From assembly GCA_025210795.1 (NCBI GenBank), contig JAOAQZ010000015.1, positions 1-64,000 of the forward strand: DNA of 64,000 nt, written 5' to 3'. The stretch comes from Cohaesibacter sp. GTDB taxonomy: Bacteria > Pseudomonadota > Alphaproteobacteria > Rhizobiales > Cohaesibacteraceae. The translations under genes were made by a program, and so were the position numbers. The number at the start of each line of letters is the position of its first letter. The stretch's first letter is position 1. The notes below the pieces were generated by a model. It had not been told where the DNA came from. It saw nothing but the letters and a program-made list of their open reading frames with translations, and made no database searches. Below are positions 7,939 to 16,078 of the stretch, one piece after another.

Positions 7939-9207
7939 ATGTCCACGATTTTTAAAGGCAAGAAGCCATCTCGTCGTGCCTTTCTAAAAGGTGCGGTGGC
8001 AACCGGCGCCGGGGTGTTGTCCGGCGGTGCTGCCATGGCCTCCGGTGAGAAGGTTATTACTGAAGTTCAGGATTGGAGCAGCTCGCTTGGGGATGGTGTG
8101 GATGCCGCTCCTTACGGCATGCCGTCCGAGTTTGAAGCTCATGTGAAGCGGCGGACCGTTTCATGGCTGACAGCTGATCCGATTTCATCGATCAATTTTA
8201 CGCCTCTGCATGAGCTGGATGGCATTATCACACCCAATGGTCTGGCCTTTGAGCGCCACCATGGTGGTGCAGCGCAGATCGATCCCAAGGATCATCGCCT
8301 GATGATCAATGGTCTGGTGGATCGCGAATTGGTCTTCACTATGGAAGACTTGATGCGCTTTCCGCGTGAGAACCATGTTTACTTTCTTGAATGCGCGGCC
8401 AATACCGGCATGGAATGGCGCGGCTCCCAGCTTAATGGCTGTCAGTTTACCCACGGTATGATCCATAATGTGATGTATACCGGCGTCAAGCTGCGCACCT
8501 TGCTGGAAGAGGCCGGTGTCAAACCATCCGGCAAATGGCTTCTGGCAGAAGGGGCTGATGCGTCTGGCATGACCCGTTCCATTCCAATGGAGAAAGCGCT
8601 GGATGACTGCCTGATTGCGTTCAAAATGAATGGTGAGGCTTTGCGCCCTGAGCAAGGTTATCCAGTTCGCCTGGTTGTACCGGGCTGGGAAGGCAATATG
8701 TGGGTCAAGTGGTTGCGCCGCCTTGAGGTGGGTGACAAGCCTTGGCATCACCGCGAAGAAACATCCAAATATACCGATCTTCTGGCAAAGGGCAAAGCGC
8801 GCCGCTTTACCTGGGAAATGGATGCCAAATCCGTTATCACCAATCCAAGCCCGCAAGCGCCTTTGACCCATAAAAAGGGTCCGACCGTGCTAACCGGTCT
8901 CGCCTGGTCCGGTCGTGGCACCATTCCGCGTGTGGATGTGACTATTGACGGGGGTATCACATGGCACAAGGCTCGCATTTCCGGGCCATCGCTCGATAAA
9001 TCCATGCATCGCTTCTATTTCGAGTTTGATTGGGATGGCAAGCCGCTGCTGCTGCAAAGTCGTGCCCATGACAGCACAGGCTATGTGCAGCCTACCAAAG
9101 ATGAGTTGCGCAAATATCGCGGTGAGAATTCTATCTATCATAACAACGGCATCCAGACCTGGGCGATTGACGAAGAAGGGGTAGCAGAAAATGTCGAGAT
9201 TTCTTAA
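7939..9207 (+). CDS. soxC: SoxC, molybdenum subunit of sulfane dehydrogenase
   Basis: A 422-residue protein of the sulfite-oxidase fold. A Tat signal carries the twin Arg at 12-13 (SRRAFLKG). The Moco-ligating cysteine is C152 (FLECAANTG). The C-terminal Ig-like dimerisation domain follows (GTIPRVDVTIDGG onward). SoxCD oxidises the SoxY-bound sulfane in a six-electron step, so the pathway can take thiosulfate completely to sulfate without sulfur globules. The ATG at 7939 is chosen because agaggaga (7923-7930) sits 8 nt upstream; an earlier TTG overlaps the soxB stop. The 3' end overlaps soxD by 17 nt. Confidence 0.95.
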   Translation: MSTIFKGKKPSRRAFLKGAVATGAGVLSGGAAMASGEKVITEVQDWSSSLGDGVDAAPYGMPSEFEAHVKRRTVSWLTADPISSINFTPLHELDGIITPNGLAFERHHGGAAQIDPKDHRLMINGLVDRELVFTMEDLMRFPRENHVYFLECAANTGMEWRGSQLNGCQFTHGMIHNVMYTGVKLRTLLEEAGVKPSGKWLLAEGADASGMTRSIPMEKALDDCLIAFKMNGEALRPEQGYPVRLVVPGWEGNMWVKWLRRLEVGDKPWHHREETSKYTDLLAKGKARRFTWEMDAKSVITNPSPQAPLTHKKGPTVLTGLAWSGRGTIPRVDVTIDGGITWHKARISGPSLDKSMHRFYFEFDWDGKPLLLQSRAHDSTGYVQPTKDELRKYRGENSIYHNNGIQTWAIDEEGVAENVEIS

Positions 9208-9838
9208 GGCACTTGTTTTGGCATCCCTTTTGGCCACTCCTGCTGTCGCTGGCGGCAAATTTGGTCTTGGCCGAGAGGCCACACCTGCTGAGGTGAAGGC
9301 TTGGGATATTGATGTCCGTCCGGATGGCAAGGGTTTGCCAGAAGGACGGGGCAGCGTTGAGATGGGCGAAGAGCTTTTTGTAGAGAATTGCGCTAGCTGC
9401 CATGGTGACTTTGGTGAAGGGGTGGATCGCTGGCCGGTTCTCTCCGGTGGCCATGGATCACTAGAGGACGAGCGTCCGGTCAAGACCATCGGCTCCTACT
9501 GGCCTTATGCGTCAACCGTGTTTGACTATATCCGCCGTGCCATGCCGTTTGGGGCTGCCCAAACCCTGACACCGGATGAGGTTTATGCCATCACCGCCTA
9601 TCTTCTCAACATGAATGATGTGGTGGAAGATGACTTTGAGTTGAGCCACGAAAATTTCACATCGATCAAGCTGGAGAATGAAGACAATTTCTTCATGGAT
9701 GATCGTGCGAAAGTGGAATTGCCAGCCTTCACAAAAGAGCCTTGCATGAAAGATTGTAAGCCATCGGTCGAAATTACCAAGCGTGCTGCGATTGTTGATG
9801 TTACGCCTGATGATGCAGAAGGAAGTGCGCTTGAATAA
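9191..9838 (+). CDS. soxD: SoxD, short monohaem cytochrome c subunit of SoxCD
   Basis: A 215-residue cytochrome c with a signal peptide (residues 1-20), haem site C67-A-S-C70-H71 and likely axial M118 (RRAMPFG). The N-terminal region (FGLGREATPAEV, DVRPDGKGLP) and the EPCxxDC element near the C terminus are typical of SoxD. Paracoccus SoxD is roughly 380 residues with a second cytochrome domain; that domain is missing here. A similar one appears at the front of the downstream SoxE. The start lies inside soxC, suggesting translational coupling of the two subunits. Confidence 0.9.
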   Translation: MSRFLKALVLASLLATPAVAGGKFGLGREATPAEVKAWDIDVRPDGKGLPEGRGSVEMGEELFVENCASCHGDFGEGVDRWPVLSGGHGSLEDERPVKTIGSYWPYASTVFDYIRRAMPFGAAQTLTPDEVYAITAYLLNMNDVVEDDFELSHENFTSIKLENEDNFFMDDRAKVELPAFTKEPCMKDCKPSVEITKRAAIVDVTPDDAEGSALE

Positions 9839-10139
9839 GCGCGCTTTGCCGACTTAAGGGCTGGCGCTTTGCGCTGGCTCTATCCGAAATGGTTTCGGGA
9901 GAGGGACCGGGACCGTGTTCGGAGATGGAGGGTGCAAGGGGGACTGACCTTGTCCTTTCATTGCGAAGGCTTTGGCAAAATGATCCTGATGTAGGAGATC
10001 ATTTGCCAAACCTTCCTTTAGAATTTGTTTTTGCCCGGCTCTTTTGGCGATTACTTGCCTGTTGGAGCAAATATTGGGCGAATAGCCGGATCGGTGCTTG
10101 GTGCTAATGGATCCGGGTTGTATTTGGTCAATAACATTT
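9839..10139 (+). other. 300-bp soxD-soxE spacer with a long hairpin
   Basis: No convincing gene is seen. At 9966-10016 there is a stem of about 18-19 bp with two single-base bulges (arms around TTTGGCAAAATGATC and GATCATTTGCCAAA) and an 11-nt loop. It lacks a downstream T-run, so it is more like an mRNA processing or stability element than a terminator. Short open frames in the spacer show no recognisable product and no remnant of a CxxCH domain. Confidence 0.6.
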
Positions 10140-10859
10140 ATGGTGAACGGCTTGCGTCTTTTTCTCTTATATATCATCAGTTTCTTGTGGCTTTTGGGAC
10201 AATCCGCCATGGCGGCGGATGCGGGAGATAAGAAGAAGGGACAGAAGCTTTTCAAGCAACAATGTAAAAGCTGTCACCAGGTTGGCAAAGGGGCCAAAAA
10301 TCGCATTGGTCCCCAGCTCAACCTGCTGTTTGGCCGTCGGGCAGCTTCCGTTCCCAAATTTAAATATTCCAAGAGTATCAAGCGGGCTGCTGCTGGCGGC
10401 CTTGAATGGCATGCGGACAATCTGTCAGCCTATATCGAGAATCCCAAAAACCTGATTTCGGGTACTCGGATGAATTATGCTGGCTTGAAAGATCCCCAGA
10501 AGCGGATGGATGTGATTGCCTATTTGCGCACCTTCTCTGACAATCCGTCGGATATTCCAGAAGCTGATCCTACAACATCTGATCATGGTCATGAGTTGGA
10601 CCCGGCTATTCTGGCGCTGACCGGTGATCCTGAATATGGCGAATATTTGTCTGGCGAATGTACCTCTTGCCATCAGGCTAGTGGTCAGGATGACGGGGTG
10701 CCATCCATTGTGAACTGGCCGGAAGACGATTTTGTAATGGCGATGCATGCCTACAAGAAGAAGGTGCGTAAGCATCCGGTTATGCAGATGATTTCCGGGC
10801 GACTGTCAGATGAGGAAATTGCCTCTCTGGCGGCCTATTTCTCCAAGCTGGATGAATAG
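10140..10859 (+). CDS. soxE: SoxE-type dihaem cytochrome c
   Basis: A 239-residue periplasmic protein with a signal peptide (about residues 1-25) and two cytochrome domains. Domain 1 has C42-K-S-C45-H46 and a class I c2-like pattern (NRIGPQLN, TRMNYAGL with M111). Domain 2 has C174-T-S-C177-H178 and the HPVMQMISGRLSDEE pattern of flavocytochrome c haem subunits. It sits just before soxF and should be its cytochrome partner. Domain 1 resembles the second domain of long SoxD proteins. The ATG at 10140 is chosen from the signal peptide; no strong ribosome site is visible and a TTG at 10098 is possible. Confidence 0.8.
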   Translation: MVNGLRLFLLYIISFLWLLGQSAMAADAGDKKKGQKLFKQQCKSCHQVGKGAKNRIGPQLNLLFGRRAASVPKFKYSKSIKRAAAGGLEWHADNLSAYIENPKNLISGTRMNYAGLKDPQKRMDVIAYLRTFSDNPSDIPEADPTTSDHGHELDPAILALTGDPEYGEYLSGECTSCHQASGQDDGVPSIVNWPEDDFVMAMHAYKKKVRKHPVMQMISGRLSDEEIASLAAYFSKLDE

Positions 10860-10921
10860 GATGCCCGCCTAAGCAACTAAAAAATTTGGACAAGTAATTT
10901 GCAATTGGGAGGAGAACTGAA

Positions 10922-12190
10922 ATGAAGTTGAACAGACGCGTATTTCTTGGGGGCGCGGCGGCCACAGCAGGGGCTGTTGCGGCCCCTCACGTGTTTGCCA
11001 AAGGGCATGGCAAACCGCGTGTTGTTGTGATTGGCGGCGGTGCTGGCGGGGCGACAGCGGCGCGCTATCTGGCAAAAGATAGCAAAGGCGGGCTTGATGT
11101 AACGCTTATCGAGCCAACCCGCAGCTATTATACCTGCTTCTTCTCCAATCTTTATATTGGTGGGTTCAAAGAGCTGAGCTCTATTTCCCATTCCTATGGC
11201 ACCCTTGCTTCCAAGTATGGCATTAATGTTGTCCATGACTGGGCGATCGGGGTCGACCGCGAGAAGAAAATGGTCAGCCTTGCCGGTGGCGGTATGGTGC
11301 CTTATGACAAATTGATCATTTCTCCCGGTATTGATTTTGTGAAAGGTGCCGTTGAAGGTTGGGACCAGTCTCATCAGAACAAGATGCCTCATGCTTATAA
11401 AGCGGGATCCCAGACCGAGCTTTTGAAAGCCCAGATCATGGCTATGCCAGCGGGTGGAGTTTTCGCCATGGTGGCACCTCCAAATCCGTTCCGCTGCCCT
11501 CCTGGGCCATATGAACGGATTTCTATGGTCGCGCATTTGCTCAAGCAACATAATCCAACGGGCAAAATTCTGGTCGCAGATCCAAAGCCGAAATTCTCCA
11601 AAATGGCCCTGTTCCAGGAAGGTTGGACCAACCGGTATGAAGGTATGGTTGACTGGGTTGGCCCGGATTTTGGCGGAGACAAGGTCTCTGTTGATCCTCA
11701 TGAAATGACGGTTAGCATTGACGGGGAAGTGACCAAGGTTGATGTCTGTAACGTTATCCCTGCCATGAAGGCTGGCCGGATTGCCGAGCTGGCAGGCGTG
11801 ACCGAGGGCAATTGGGCACCGGTCAATGCCAAGGATATGTCTTCCAAGAAAGACAGCAACATTCACATTCTTGGTGATGCGGCAGCTCAGGGCGATATGC
11901 CAAAATCCGGCTTTGCGGCCAATAGTCAGGCCAAGGTTTGTGCCAATGCCATTCGTGGTGAATTGACCGGCTCGAAAGTCTTCCCGGCCAAATTCTCCAA
12001 CACCTGCTGGTCTTTGATCGACACGGATGACGGTGTGAAAGTGGGTGCCAGCTATAAGGCAACCGACGAGAAGATCGCCAAAGTGTCCGGCTTTATCTCC
12101 AAAACCGGAGAAGACGAAGCCACGCGCGCCAACAACTTCAAAGAATCTGAAGGTTGGTATGCTGGCATCACCAAGGACATGTTCGGCTAA
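10922..12190 (+). CDS. soxF: SoxF, flavoprotein subunit of flavocytochrome c
   Basis: A 422-residue FAD protein of the sulfide dehydrogenase (FccB) family. A Tat signal (NRRVFLGG) precedes the dinucleotide-binding motif IGGGAGG at 37-43. C72 in YYTCFFSN corresponds to the cysteine that binds FAD covalently in Allochromatium FccB. C192 (FRCPPGP) and C362 (NTCWSL) match its active-site disulfide. The FCSD-type FAD/NAD fold continues to the end. With SoxE it forms a sulfide-oxidising flavocytochrome c, and Paracoccus SoxF is reported to reactivate SoxYZ. The ribosome site gggagga precedes the start. Confidence 0.93.
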   Translation: MKLNRRVFLGGAAATAGAVAAPHVFAKGHGKPRVVVIGGGAGGATAARYLAKDSKGGLDVTLIEPTRSYYTCFFSNLYIGGFKELSSISHSYGTLASKYGINVVHDWAIGVDREKKMVSLAGGGMVPYDKLIISPGIDFVKGAVEGWDQSHQNKMPHAYKAGSQTELLKAQIMAMPAGGVFAMVAPPNPFRCPPGPYERISMVAHLLKQHNPTGKILVADPKPKFSKMALFQEGWTNRYEGMVDWVGPDFGGDKVSVDPHEMTVSIDGEVTKVDVCNVIPAMKAGRIAELAGVTEGNWAPVNAKDMSSKKDSNIHILGDAAAQGDMPKSGFAANSQAKVCANAIRGELTGSKVFPAKFSNTCWSLIDTDDGVKVGASYKATDEKIAKVSGFISKTGEDEATRANNFKESEGWYAGITKDMFG

Positions 12191-12275
12191 GGTCTGCCTG
12201 AGCCATAAGATGAGGCAGGGCGATGTCGGCCTGCTTCTTTTCTCGCAAGGTGCCATTTGGCACCGGAAAGATGGA

Positions 12276-12731
12276 ATGAAGATGATGAAACTCAAAAAAG
12301 CTTATCTGGGTCTGATTGCCGGGGCAGCCATGAGCATTAGCGGCTTTGCCCATGCAGATGGAAAAATGGTGTCATATCCCTTTGATGGCTCTTTCGAAGA
12401 TGCTACCTTTGGGGTGGAGAGTGCGATTGTCGATAAAGGTTTGGTCATTGACTATGTCAGCCATACGGGTGATATGCTCAATCGTACAGGCAAGGATACC
12501 GGCTCTGACAAGAAGCTGTTCGACAATGCCGATATTTTCCTGTTCTGCTCGGCTGTTCTGTCTCGCAAAGTGATGGAAGCTGATCCGGACAATATTGTTT
12601 ATTGCCCTTACAAGATCTATGTGACCAACCGCGACGGCAAAGTCTCAATCGGTCATGAAGCTTATCCTGATGGGGTGATGAAAGAAGTAGAAGCTTTGCT
12701 GGCTGATATTTCCAAGACCGCAGCGAAGTAA
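12276..12731 (+). CDS. DUF302-type periplasmic protein of the sox cluster
   Basis: A 151-residue protein with a signal peptide (about residues 1-25, ending AHA). The mature part resembles DUF302-domain proteins: SFEDATFGVESAI, VIDYVSHTGDML and a FCSA/YCPYKIYV pair carrying two conserved cysteines. No enzymatic motif is visible. It follows soxF by 85 nt, and its position at the end of the sox run suggests a periplasmic accessory role in sulfur metabolism. The hairpin GGTGCC-attt-GGCACC at 12249-12264 directly abuts the ggaaag ribosome site and may influence translation. The family assignment is by resemblance only. Confidence 0.7.
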   Translation: MKMMKLKKAYLGLIAGAAMSISGFAHADGKMVSYPFDGSFEDATFGVESAIVDKGLVIDYVSHTGDMLNRTGKDTGSDKKLFDNADIFLFCSAVLSRKVMEADPDNIVYCPYKIYVTNRDGKVSIGHEAYPDGVMKEVEALLADISKTAAK

Positions 12732-12886
12732 GTCGCGTTTTAGTGGGCGGTTATATCTTCTTTACCGACCTGTCCGTTGGAGAAAGAAGAGCTTGATGGT
12801 GCGCCAATTGAGGGGCTGGCGCGGCATCTTTTAAGCGCATGAAAAGCTGTGAGGGCGGTTTTGGGTGCGTGTTAAGGACTGGGCTT

Positions 12887-13939
12887 ATGTTGGAAGCCAT
12901 GATTGATCAATTGGGCGACAGCACGGTGATGATGCTGGCCGGATTGATTGTTGGATTGATTTTTGGTGCGGCTGCACAGCATTCCAGATTTTGCTTGCGA
13001 GCCGCGATTGCCGAGACGGCAGGCCGCCATTTCGGGGCCAAACTTGCCATTTGGCTTTTGGCCTTTGCATCGGCGGTTATGTTCGTTCAGGGCGCTATTT
13101 CCTTTGATTATCTTGATGTAACAGATGCGCGGCAATTGGCGGCCACTGGCTCTATGTCCGGGGCGATCATTGGCGGCCTGATGTTTGGGATCGGGATGAT
13201 TTTGGCGCGTGGTTGTGCCAGCCGTCTTTTGGTTTTGTCGGCGACGGGTAACTTAAGGGCGGTGATTACCGGTTTGGTGCTGACATTGGTTGCCCAAGCC
13301 TCTTTGCGAGGATTTTTAGCGCCAACCCGCGAGCAAGTGGGCAGTTTATGGTTGGTGGAAGGCGGCGAAGCGCGCAGTCTGCTGGAGCTGTTTGGGCTTA
13401 ACTCCACCCTTGCAGCGATTGTCTCTCTTGTAGTGATGCTGGTTGCCTTTTGGCTTGCCCGCTCTAAACAGGTGCGCTGGAGCCACGCTGTGGGAGCCGT
13501 GATTGTGGGCTTTGCTGTGGGGCTTGGCTGGATCTTTACCTATCAGATCGCTCAGGTCTCTTTTGAGCCGATTAGCGTGCAATCGGTCAGCTTTACGGGC
13601 CCATCGACAGATACGCTGATGGCGCTGGTGAATGAACGCGATGTGGTGCTGACCTTCGGCCTTGGGCTGGTGCCGGGGGTTTTTCTGGGGTCTGCTCTTA
13701 TGGCGCTCTTAACCGGCGAGTTTGAAGTGCAGCGCTTTGGGCCGGAAACACGCATGGAATATTATTTGCTCGGGGCCTTCTTTATGGGCTTTGGCTCCAT
13801 GCTTGCTGGCGGCTGCGCCGTGGGGGCGGGCGTGACAGGGGGGGCCGTTTTTGCCGTCACCGCTTGGGTTGCGATTTTCTCCATGTGGATGGGCGGTTTG
13901 ATGACCCATTGGTTTATGGAGCGCTCGGCCAAGGCGTAA
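12887..13939 (+). CDS. Second YeeE/YedE-family (SoxT-like) transporter
   Basis: A 350-residue polytopic membrane protein of the same family as soxT at 400-1458. Two repeat halves are visible, with family cysteines at C36 (SRFCLRAA), C110 (ARGCASR) and a late GGCAVGAG motif. It probably imports thiosulfate or another sulfur compound. The ATG at 12887 is preferred over 12839 because AAGGA (12874-12878) lies 8 nt upstream. The 155-bp gap before it holds nothing recognisable. A bidirectional terminator follows, so this gene ends the rightward sox unit. Confidence 0.82.
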   Translation: MLEAMIDQLGDSTVMMLAGLIVGLIFGAAAQHSRFCLRAAIAETAGRHFGAKLAIWLLAFASAVMFVQGAISFDYLDVTDARQLAATGSMSGAIIGGLMFGIGMILARGCASRLLVLSATGNLRAVITGLVLTLVAQASLRGFLAPTREQVGSLWLVEGGEARSLLELFGLNSTLAAIVSLVVMLVAFWLARSKQVRWSHAVGAVIVGFAVGLGWIFTYQIAQVSFEPISVQSVSFTGPSTDTLMALVNERDVVLTFGLGLVPGVFLGSALMALLTGEFEVQRFGPETRMEYYLLGAFFMGFGSMLAGGCAVGAGVTGGAVFAVTAWVAIFSMWMGGLMTHWFMERSAKA

Positions 13940-13973
13940 GCCTGAATTTAGCGCGCATGAGCATGATGAAAAC

Positions 13974-14001
13974 AAAAAGCCCGGCAAATGCCGGGCTTTT
14001 T
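13974..14001. terminator. Bidirectional terminator between soxT-like and soxH-like genes
   Basis: The stem gcccggc/gccgggc (13979-13985 and 13990-13996, loop aaat) is flanked by an A-run before and a T-run after. It can terminate both converging transcripts. Confidence 0.93.
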
Positions 14002-14025
14002 ATTGGTTAAGAGAGCGATAGCTCC

Positions 14026-14988
14026 TTACTCAAATTCCATTTGCTCATAGACGCGGCCTGCATTTTTGGTGGCCAGCTCTTCAAAGGTATCCAGATGCTT
14101 ATAGGGGCTTTGGTCCACATAATAGGCATCAGCCAGAGAGCCGTCATTATCAAGATGCTCACCAATCTTGCCGCGCAGATATTCCAGATAGCCCTTTGTG
14201 TAGCGGCGAACCTGCGCCATATTGGTTGGGTGGCCGTGTCCTGGGATGACATAAGTCGCGCCGAGCTTCTCAAAATGATTGTCCCATGTGTCCAGCCAGT
14301 CAGCGGTCATAGTATGCTCAAAGATTGGAAGCATGCGCTCGTGGAAGGCTACGTCACCGGAAATGACCAGACTTTGCTTGGGCAACCAGACAACAATATC
14401 GCCGGGGCTGTGAGCCGGGCCCAGATAGCGTGCCTCGATGGTAAAGTCACCCATCTCGACAATATAATCCTCTTCAAAAGTCTCGGTCGGGCCGACCAAT
14501 GTGGTGCCTTCGGCTTTTTCCTTGTTCATGCGCTGCATGGCGGACAGGCTCTGGGGGCCGCGCTCGTCAAACTCGGCTGCCGCTTCGGTGTGGGCTATGA
14601 TTTTAACGCCCTGTTCCGCCCAATAGCTGTTGCCCAGCATGGCGTGGCCCTGTCCATTTTCGTTGATGACAAGCTTTACGGGCTGATCGGTGATTTGCTT
14701 GATTTCTTGATGTAAGGCCTTGGCCAGAATATAGGCGCCGCCACCATTGATCACGACCACGCCATCACCGGTGATGATGAAGCTAAGATTGTTGTTATGG
14801 CCCGCATTTTCGTAAGTGGGAGGCGCGGTGGCTCCGATGGCTGAGAAGACATTGGGAATAACTTCCACCGGCTTTGAATAAAGCGCAGAGGCTGGATATT
14901 GGTCTTTGATATCTTCACTGGCATGAGCTGGCAGCAAGGAAGGAGCTGTGAAAATGGACAGCATGAGTGCCAAAGCAAGCTTTTTCAT
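14026..14988 (-). CDS. SoxH-like metallo-beta-lactamase-fold protein with altered metal motif
   Basis: A 320-residue periplasmic protein (signal peptide about 1-23) of the metallo-beta-lactamase fold, similar to SoxH and quinoprotein-relay hydrolases. The usual HxHxDH motif is replaced by N111-G-Q113-G-H115-A116. The later ligands are kept: H193 (GPAHSPGD), D212 (SGDVAFH) and H251 (IPGHGHP). Zinc site 1 is therefore changed, and activity, if any, may be unusual. The start codon overlaps the stop of the upstream gene by 1 nt, so the two are translationally coupled. In Paracoccus soxG and soxH lie next to the sox cluster; neither is needed for thiosulfate oxidation in the laboratory, as far as I recall. 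Confidence 0.8.
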   Translation of the reverse strand: MKKLALALMLSIFTAPSLLPAHASEDIKDQYPASALYSKPVEVIPNVFSAIGATAPPTYENAGHNNNLSFIITGDGVVVINGGGAYILAKALHQEIKQITDQPVKLVINENGQGHAMLGNSYWAEQGVKIIAHTEAAAEFDERGPQSLSAMQRMNKEKAEGTTLVGPTETFEEDYIVEMGDFTIEARYLGPAHSPGDIVVWLPKQSLVISGDVAFHERMLPIFEHTMTADWLDTWDNHFEKLGATYVIPGHGHPTNMAQVRRYTKGYLEYLRGKIGEHLDNDGSLADAYYVDQSPYKHLDTFEELATKNAGRVYEQMEFE

Positions 14989-15959
14989 CAGGAGGCCTCG
15001 GAAATGAATTGATAGGTGTTGTTTTTGCGTTCGCAGCGGCCAATGCCTCCACCCGGCAGGTGGAAGCCAATGAGCTGCATGTTTTCTGTAGCGATTTTGT
15101 CAAGAAGACGCAGTCTGCTGTCTGCACCCATTTGCGGGTCCTGATCAGAGGCAGAGACCCAATCCGGGCGCTCAAAAGCCACATGATGGTTACCGATGGC
15201 ATCGCCAATCACCATAGCGGCATTGGAGCCATTGCGGATTTCAAAGGACATATGCCCCGGTGTGTGGCCAAAGCTGGCATGGGCTGCGATGCCTGGCAGG
15301 ATTTCCTCGCCATCCTTAAAGAAGGAGATGGCATCTTCAATGGCGGTCAGGCGGTTTTTTGCGCCTACAGCAAAGCTTTGGCGGCTTGCACCGATCTTGT
15401 CGACGGTTGTGGGATCCATCCAATAATCCCATTCGGTCTTGCCGATGAGATGTTCTGCATTGGGAAAGAGGGGATCATCAAAATCATCAAGCAGGCCCCA
15501 GAGATGGTCGGGATGGGCGTGGGTGAAGACAACATGGGTGATGTCTTCTGTGCTCAGACCTGTTTCATCAAGGGCATCAAGGATTTTGCCTGCGGTTGGC
15601 ATGAAATTGGGGCCAGAGCCGACGTCAAACAGGATGTTGCGATCCCCGTCGCGCACCAAGGTGACATTGCATTCTGGGGTGACGCGTTTTCTGTCTTGGG
15701 AATATAGCTCAAGAATGGGAGCCAGTTCATCCTGCGGCAGATGACCAAAAGCCATATCGCCGGGGAGAGTAAGGTGACCATCACTCAGGGTATCAACTTT
15801 GATTGTTCCAAGAGAGAAACTGGTTTTGGCCCAGCTTGGCGTGGCCGTACCCAATGCCAGTCCTGCGGCCAAGATGCCGCCCTGTTTGAGTAAGTCGCGC
15901 CGGTTTATCAGCGCGCTGTCAAGGGACCCTAGCAAAGGGCTATTTACCGTTTTTCTCAT
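14988..15959 (-). CDS. SoxG/SoxH-type metallo-beta-lactamase-fold hydrolase
   Basis: A 323-residue protein with a Tat signal (twin Arg at 20-21, NRRDLLKQGG, ending near PSWA) and an intact metal motif H147-x-H149-x-D151-H152. A later FGHTPGH histidine and a GDAIGN aspartate complete a two-zinc site. The overall pattern resembles the lactonase-like branch of the family. Substrate is unknown. It is the first gene of a two-gene unit with the altered-motif paralogue. The promoter region upstream holds an ATTC-N8-TAAT sequence close to the soxW/X operator, tying it to SoxR control. Confidence 0.82.
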   Translation of the reverse strand: MRKTVNSPLLGSLDSALINRRDLLKQGGILAAGLALGTATPSWAKTSFSLGTIKVDTLSDGHLTLPGDMAFGHLPQDELAPILELYSQDRKRVTPECNVTLVRDGDRNILFDVGSGPNFMPTAGKILDALDETGLSTEDITHVVFTHAHPDHLWGLLDDFDDPLFPNAEHLIGKTEWDYWMDPTTVDKIGASRQSFAVGAKNRLTAIEDAISFFKDGEEILPGIAAHASFGHTPGHMSFEIRNGSNAAMVIGDAIGNHHVAFERPDWVSASDQDPQMGADSRLRLLDKIATENMQLIGFHLPGGGIGRCERKNNTYQFISEAS

Positions 15960-15982
15960 GGGCTTGGTCCTTACTTGAACAT

Positions 15983-15998
15983 ATTCAATTATGTTAAT
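15983..15998. promoter_or_regulatory. Candidate SoxR operator upstream of the SoxG/H pair
   Basis: ATTCAATTATGTTAAT matches the perfect palindrome at 3778-3793 at 13 of 16 positions and keeps ATTC-N8-xAAT. It lies 24 nt upstream of the start of the leftward hydrolase gene, in the 119-bp gap to the PAS-LuxR gene. The regulatory role is inferred from sequence and position. Confidence 0.55.
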
Positions 15999-16078
15999 GT
16001 ATTACAAAATGTCGCAGGGTGGCAAACGATTGTTTTGGAATTGTGCAAGCTTGTTGAGAAGAGGGTTTGGGCGGCTTG

